Origin: SZUA-444 sp965226565
GTDB lineage: Bacteria > Bacillota > Clostridia > Oscillospirales > Ruminococcaceae
Assembly (NCBI GenBank): GCA_965226565.1
Contig: CBDDDI010000001.1
Coordinates: forward strand, 124,001 to 188,000
DNA: 64,000 nucleotides
Direction of reading: 5' to 3'
Position 1 is the first letter of the stretch. Each line of letters opens with the position of its first letter. The notes below the pieces were generated by a model that did no database searches, was not told where the DNA came from, and was given only the letters and a program-made list of their open reading frames with translations. The position numbers and the translations under genes are program-made. This document shows positions 62,082 to 64,000 of the stretch, piece by piece.

Positions 62082-63308
62082 TTATATTTCAATTTTATGA
62101 AATACTTTTTTACCTTTTTTTATAATAATATAACCATCTTTAAAATCTGTATCATCAAATTTCATAGTTGGTTCTTGAATTTTTTCATCATTAACAGAAA
62201 CTCCACCTTGTTTAATAAGTCTTCTTGCTTCTGCTTTTGATGGACAAAGTTTTGACTTAACTAAAATATCAAGAATAGGTATATTTTTATCCTCATATTC
62301 ATTTATATCTAATTTTGTAGTAGGCATATTAACAGACATATCACCTGAACCAAATACAGATTTTGCAGCCTCAATACATTTTTTAGCTTCTTCTTCTGAA
62401 TGAACCATTTTAGTTATTTCATATGCCAAAATCTCTTTTGCTTTATTTAGTTCACTGCCTTGCCAAGCTTCCATTTTTTCAATTTCTTCTATATCAATAA
62501 ATGTAAGTAATTTCAAACAATTAATAACATCATCATCACTAACATTTCTCCAATATTGAAAGAAATCATAAGGAGAACATTTTTCTGGATTAAGCCATAA
62601 TGCACCTTTTTCTGTTTTACCCATTTTCTTTCCTTCTTTTGTTGTCAAAAGAGTGAAAGTCATACCGTAGACTTCTTCAGATTTAACTCTTCTAACCAAG
62701 TCTACACCATTGATAATGTTAGACCATTGGTCATCTCCTCCAAGTTCTAATTTAACACCATGCTCAACATTAAGATGTAAAAAATCATAGCTTTGCATTA
62801 ACATATAATTAAATTCTAAAAAGCTTAAACCTTTTTCAAGTCTTGATTTAAAACACTCAGCAGTAAGCATTTTATTAACAGAAAAATGTTTACCAATATC
62901 TCTTAAAAATTCAATATAATTCATTTTTAAAAGCCAATCACCGTTTCTAACCATAATAGCTTTATCATCAGTAAAATCAATAAATTTAGACATTTGTTTT
63001 TTAAAACACTCAGCATTAAAATTTATATCATCAACAGTAAGCATTTTTCTCATATCGGTTTTACCTGTTGGATCTCCAACCATAGTTGTACCTGTTCCTA
63101 ATAAAGCAATTGGAATATGTCCTGCATTTTGCATTCTTTTCATAACAACAAGTTGTAAAAAATGTCCAACATGAAGACTATCAGCTGTTGCATCAAAACC
63201 TATATAAAACTTAACTCCTTTTTTTTCGTCAAGAAGTTCTTTAATTTTTTCCTCGTTTGTCATTTGAGCAATAAGCCCTCTTCGTTTAAATTCTTCAAAT
63301 AAAGTCAT
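62082..63308 (-). CDS. tyrS: Tyrosyl-tRNA synthetase
   Basis: This class I synthetase charges tRNA-Tyr. The HIGH-type motif is DSLHVGHFLQL near residues 43-53, the KMSKS-type motif is KMGKTEKGALWL near 224-235, and a C-terminal S4 RNA-binding domain (PSKAEARRLIKQGGVSVN) is present. It has 408 residues. AAGGAG precedes the ATG. It is controlled by a T-box leader (see the leader entry). Confidence 0.97.
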   Translation of the reverse strand: MTLFEEFKRRGLIAQMTNEEKIKELLDEKKGVKFYIGFDATADSLHVGHFLQLVVMKRMQNAGHIPIALLGTGTTMVGDPTGKTDMRKMLTVDDINFNAECFKKQMSKFIDFTDDKAIMVRNGDWLLKMNYIEFLRDIGKHFSVNKMLTAECFKSRLEKGLSFLEFNYMLMQSYDFLHLNVEHGVKLELGGDDQWSNIINGVDLVRRVKSEEVYGMTFTLLTTKEGKKMGKTEKGALWLNPEKCSPYDFFQYWRNVSDDDVINCLKLLTFIDIEEIEKMEAWQGSELNKAKEILAYEITKMVHSEEEAKKCIEAAKSVFGSGDMSVNMPTTKLDINEYEDKNIPILDILVKSKLCPSKAEARRLIKQGGVSVNDEKIQEPTMKFDDTDFKDGYIIIKKGKKVFHKIEI

Positions 63309-63328
63309 AATAATTCTCCTTTTTTAAT

Positions 63329-63540
63329 AAAAAATCCTCTGTAAAGCTATGTAACTTTACAGAGGACGAATGTACGTAAAATCCGTGGTACCACCTCAGT
63401 TTACTGATATAAATCAGCCTTAAACACGATAACGAGTGTAACCGTATATTCCTACTATAAATTTCAAAATATAAGCTCCAAGATGTATTCACTTAAAATC
63501 AATTATCTTTTTTCAGCAAACAAAGACTCTCTAAAAATCA
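63329..63540 (-). promoter_or_regulatory. T-box leader of tyrS
   Basis: On the minus strand the leader has the stem I start (AGAGAGTC), a specifier loop GAATACATC with the tyrosine codon TAC at 63487-63485, and an AGTAGG S-turn region. The conserved T-box GAGGTGGTACCACGG lies at 63397-63383. A terminator with a 12-bp stem (63335-63346 with 63355-63366) and six U residues ends it. Uncharged tRNA-Tyr is expected to stabilise the antiterminator and allow tyrS transcription. Confidence 0.95.
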
Positions 63541-63578
63541 ATTTTTAAGCTACTTTTTCTTTTCATAGCATTTTCTAT

Positions 63579-63607
63579 ATATTAACATATTCTATTTTTA
63601 AAGTCAA
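63579..63607 (-). promoter_or_regulatory. Promoter of the tyrS T-box transcript
   Basis: On the minus strand TTGACT (63607-63602) and TAATAT (63584-63579) are 17 bp apart with TGT before the -10 box. The -35 box lies in the 3' end of the gap after recN. Confidence 0.65.
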
Positions 63608-63611
63608 CGAA

Positions 63612-64000
63612 TTATTGTTTTGATAACATCAACAATTCTTCAGCATTTTTAAGCATTAATTCAGTAATATTATCTCCACCCATAATCCTGGCTATTTCTT
63701 TTTTTCTACCTTCAAAATCTAATACAATAACATTTGTAACTGTAGAATCTTTTAATAAATTTTTTTCAATATACAAATGATTATTTGCCATAACAGCAAT
63801 TTGTGTTAAGTGAGTTACACAAAGAACTTGTCTGTGCTTTGAAATCTCAGATAATTTTGTTCCAATTTTTTGAGCTGCTATACCACTTACACCAGTATCA
63901 ATTTCATCAAAAATAAGAGTTGGAATATTATCATTTTTTGATAATACACTTTTCAAAGCAAGCATAATCCTTGATAACTCTCCTCCAGAAGCAATTTTAG
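63612..64000 (-). CDS. recN: DNA repair protein RecN, C-terminal end (5' truncated)
   Basis: The frame runs off the right edge. The visible 128 residues include the ABC signature SGGELSRIMLALKSVL, Walker B (TLIFDEIDTGVSG) and the D- and H-loop segment QVLCVTHLTQIAVMA, all typical of RecN, the SMC-like protein that first reaches double-strand breaks. The Walker A head and the coiled coil are outside the window. tyrS follows but has its own promoter. Confidence 0.95.
   Translation of the reverse strand, partial: KIASGGELSRIMLALKSVLSKNDNIPTLIFDEIDTGVSGIAAQKIGTKLSEISKHRQVLCVTHLTQIAVMANNHLYIEKNLLKDSTVTNVIVLDFEGRKKEIARIMGGDNITELMLKNAEELLMLSKQ

Noticed and set aside
63295..63492. 65-residue minus-strand ORF upstream of tyrS
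   Set aside because: It lies wholly inside the T-box leader and has no protein-like composition.

Overview
The window is 64 kb of an AT-rich (low-GC) chromosome from a spore-forming member of the Bacillota, most likely class Clostridia. This is inferred from the gene content: a Gram-positive PolC replicase, DnaD/DnaI-type helicase loading, DivIVA and SepF, a tyrosine T-box leader, GatCAB, a split transketolase, and the sporulation genes yunB, yqfC, yqfD and ylbJ. Start codons are often TTG, ribosome binding sites are strong (AGGAGG-like), and TAA, TAG and TGA all act as stops. No rRNA, tRNA, CRISPR array, insertion sequence or prophage was seen. The left edge cuts a D-Ala-D-Ala carboxypeptidase gene and the right edge cuts recN.

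Layout. 0-7.3 kb: carboxypeptidase tail, pgi, an orphan P-loop ATPase, yceD-rpmF, then the operon DUF512 radical SAM-der-plsY-gpsA. 7.4-18 kb: the operon pyrH-frr-uppS-cdsA-dxr-rseP-ispG-polC (pyrimidine nucleotides, ribosome recycling, undecaprenyl lipid carrier, CDP-diacylglycerol, the MEP isoprenoid pathway and the replicase). 18-23.2 kb: thyX-tmk-DJ-1-fau-mltG-U32 (dTTP and folate supply, glycan processing, probable tRNA modification). 23.2-25.2 kb, minus strand: dnaD-dnaI helicase loading. 25.2-26.1 kb: a small accessory locus with an iteron-like repeat cluster, one unrecognised gene, a folded RNA segment and a very strong terminator. 26.1-41.3 kb: miaB-ylbF-mutS-mutL-miaA-hfq-HlyD-like-yggS-sepF-(candidate RNA)-divIVA-ileS-lspA-rluD. 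41.3-49.2 kb: split transketolase, yunB, ligA-gatC-gatA-gatB. 49.2-53.7 kb, minus strand: a xer recombinase followed by three singly transcribed accessory genes (DUF3795, a secreted protein, an SPL-type radical SAM protein) with similar terminators. 53.8-60.6 kb, minus strand: mutS2-recO-era-dgkA-ybeY and yqfC-yqfD. 60.6-62 kb, plus strand: ylbJ and a small cysteine protein. 62-64 kb, minus strand: tyrS with its T-box, and the end of recN.

Most of the window is core housekeeping DNA in familiar order, so the departures from that order stand out. (1) uppS carries a -1 frameshift exactly at an in-frame A-AAA-AAG slippery heptamer. Slipping there restores the conserved RRFGG carboxyl end and a stop three bases before cdsA. 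(2) A rod-shaped RNA of about 115 nt with its own U-tract lies between sepF and divIVA, where ylmG and ylmH usually sit. (3) Upstream of dnaD lies a cluster of GTTAGTAAC direct repeats at an 11-bp period, next to an operator-like promoter and a folded RNA. (4) A 30-bp palindrome lies just before the xer ribosome binding site. (5) phoH and pgpH are missing between yqfD and ybeY. I do not see a complete new multi-gene defence or metabolic system here. The strongest candidates for something undescribed are the uppS frameshift and the two structured RNA segments.
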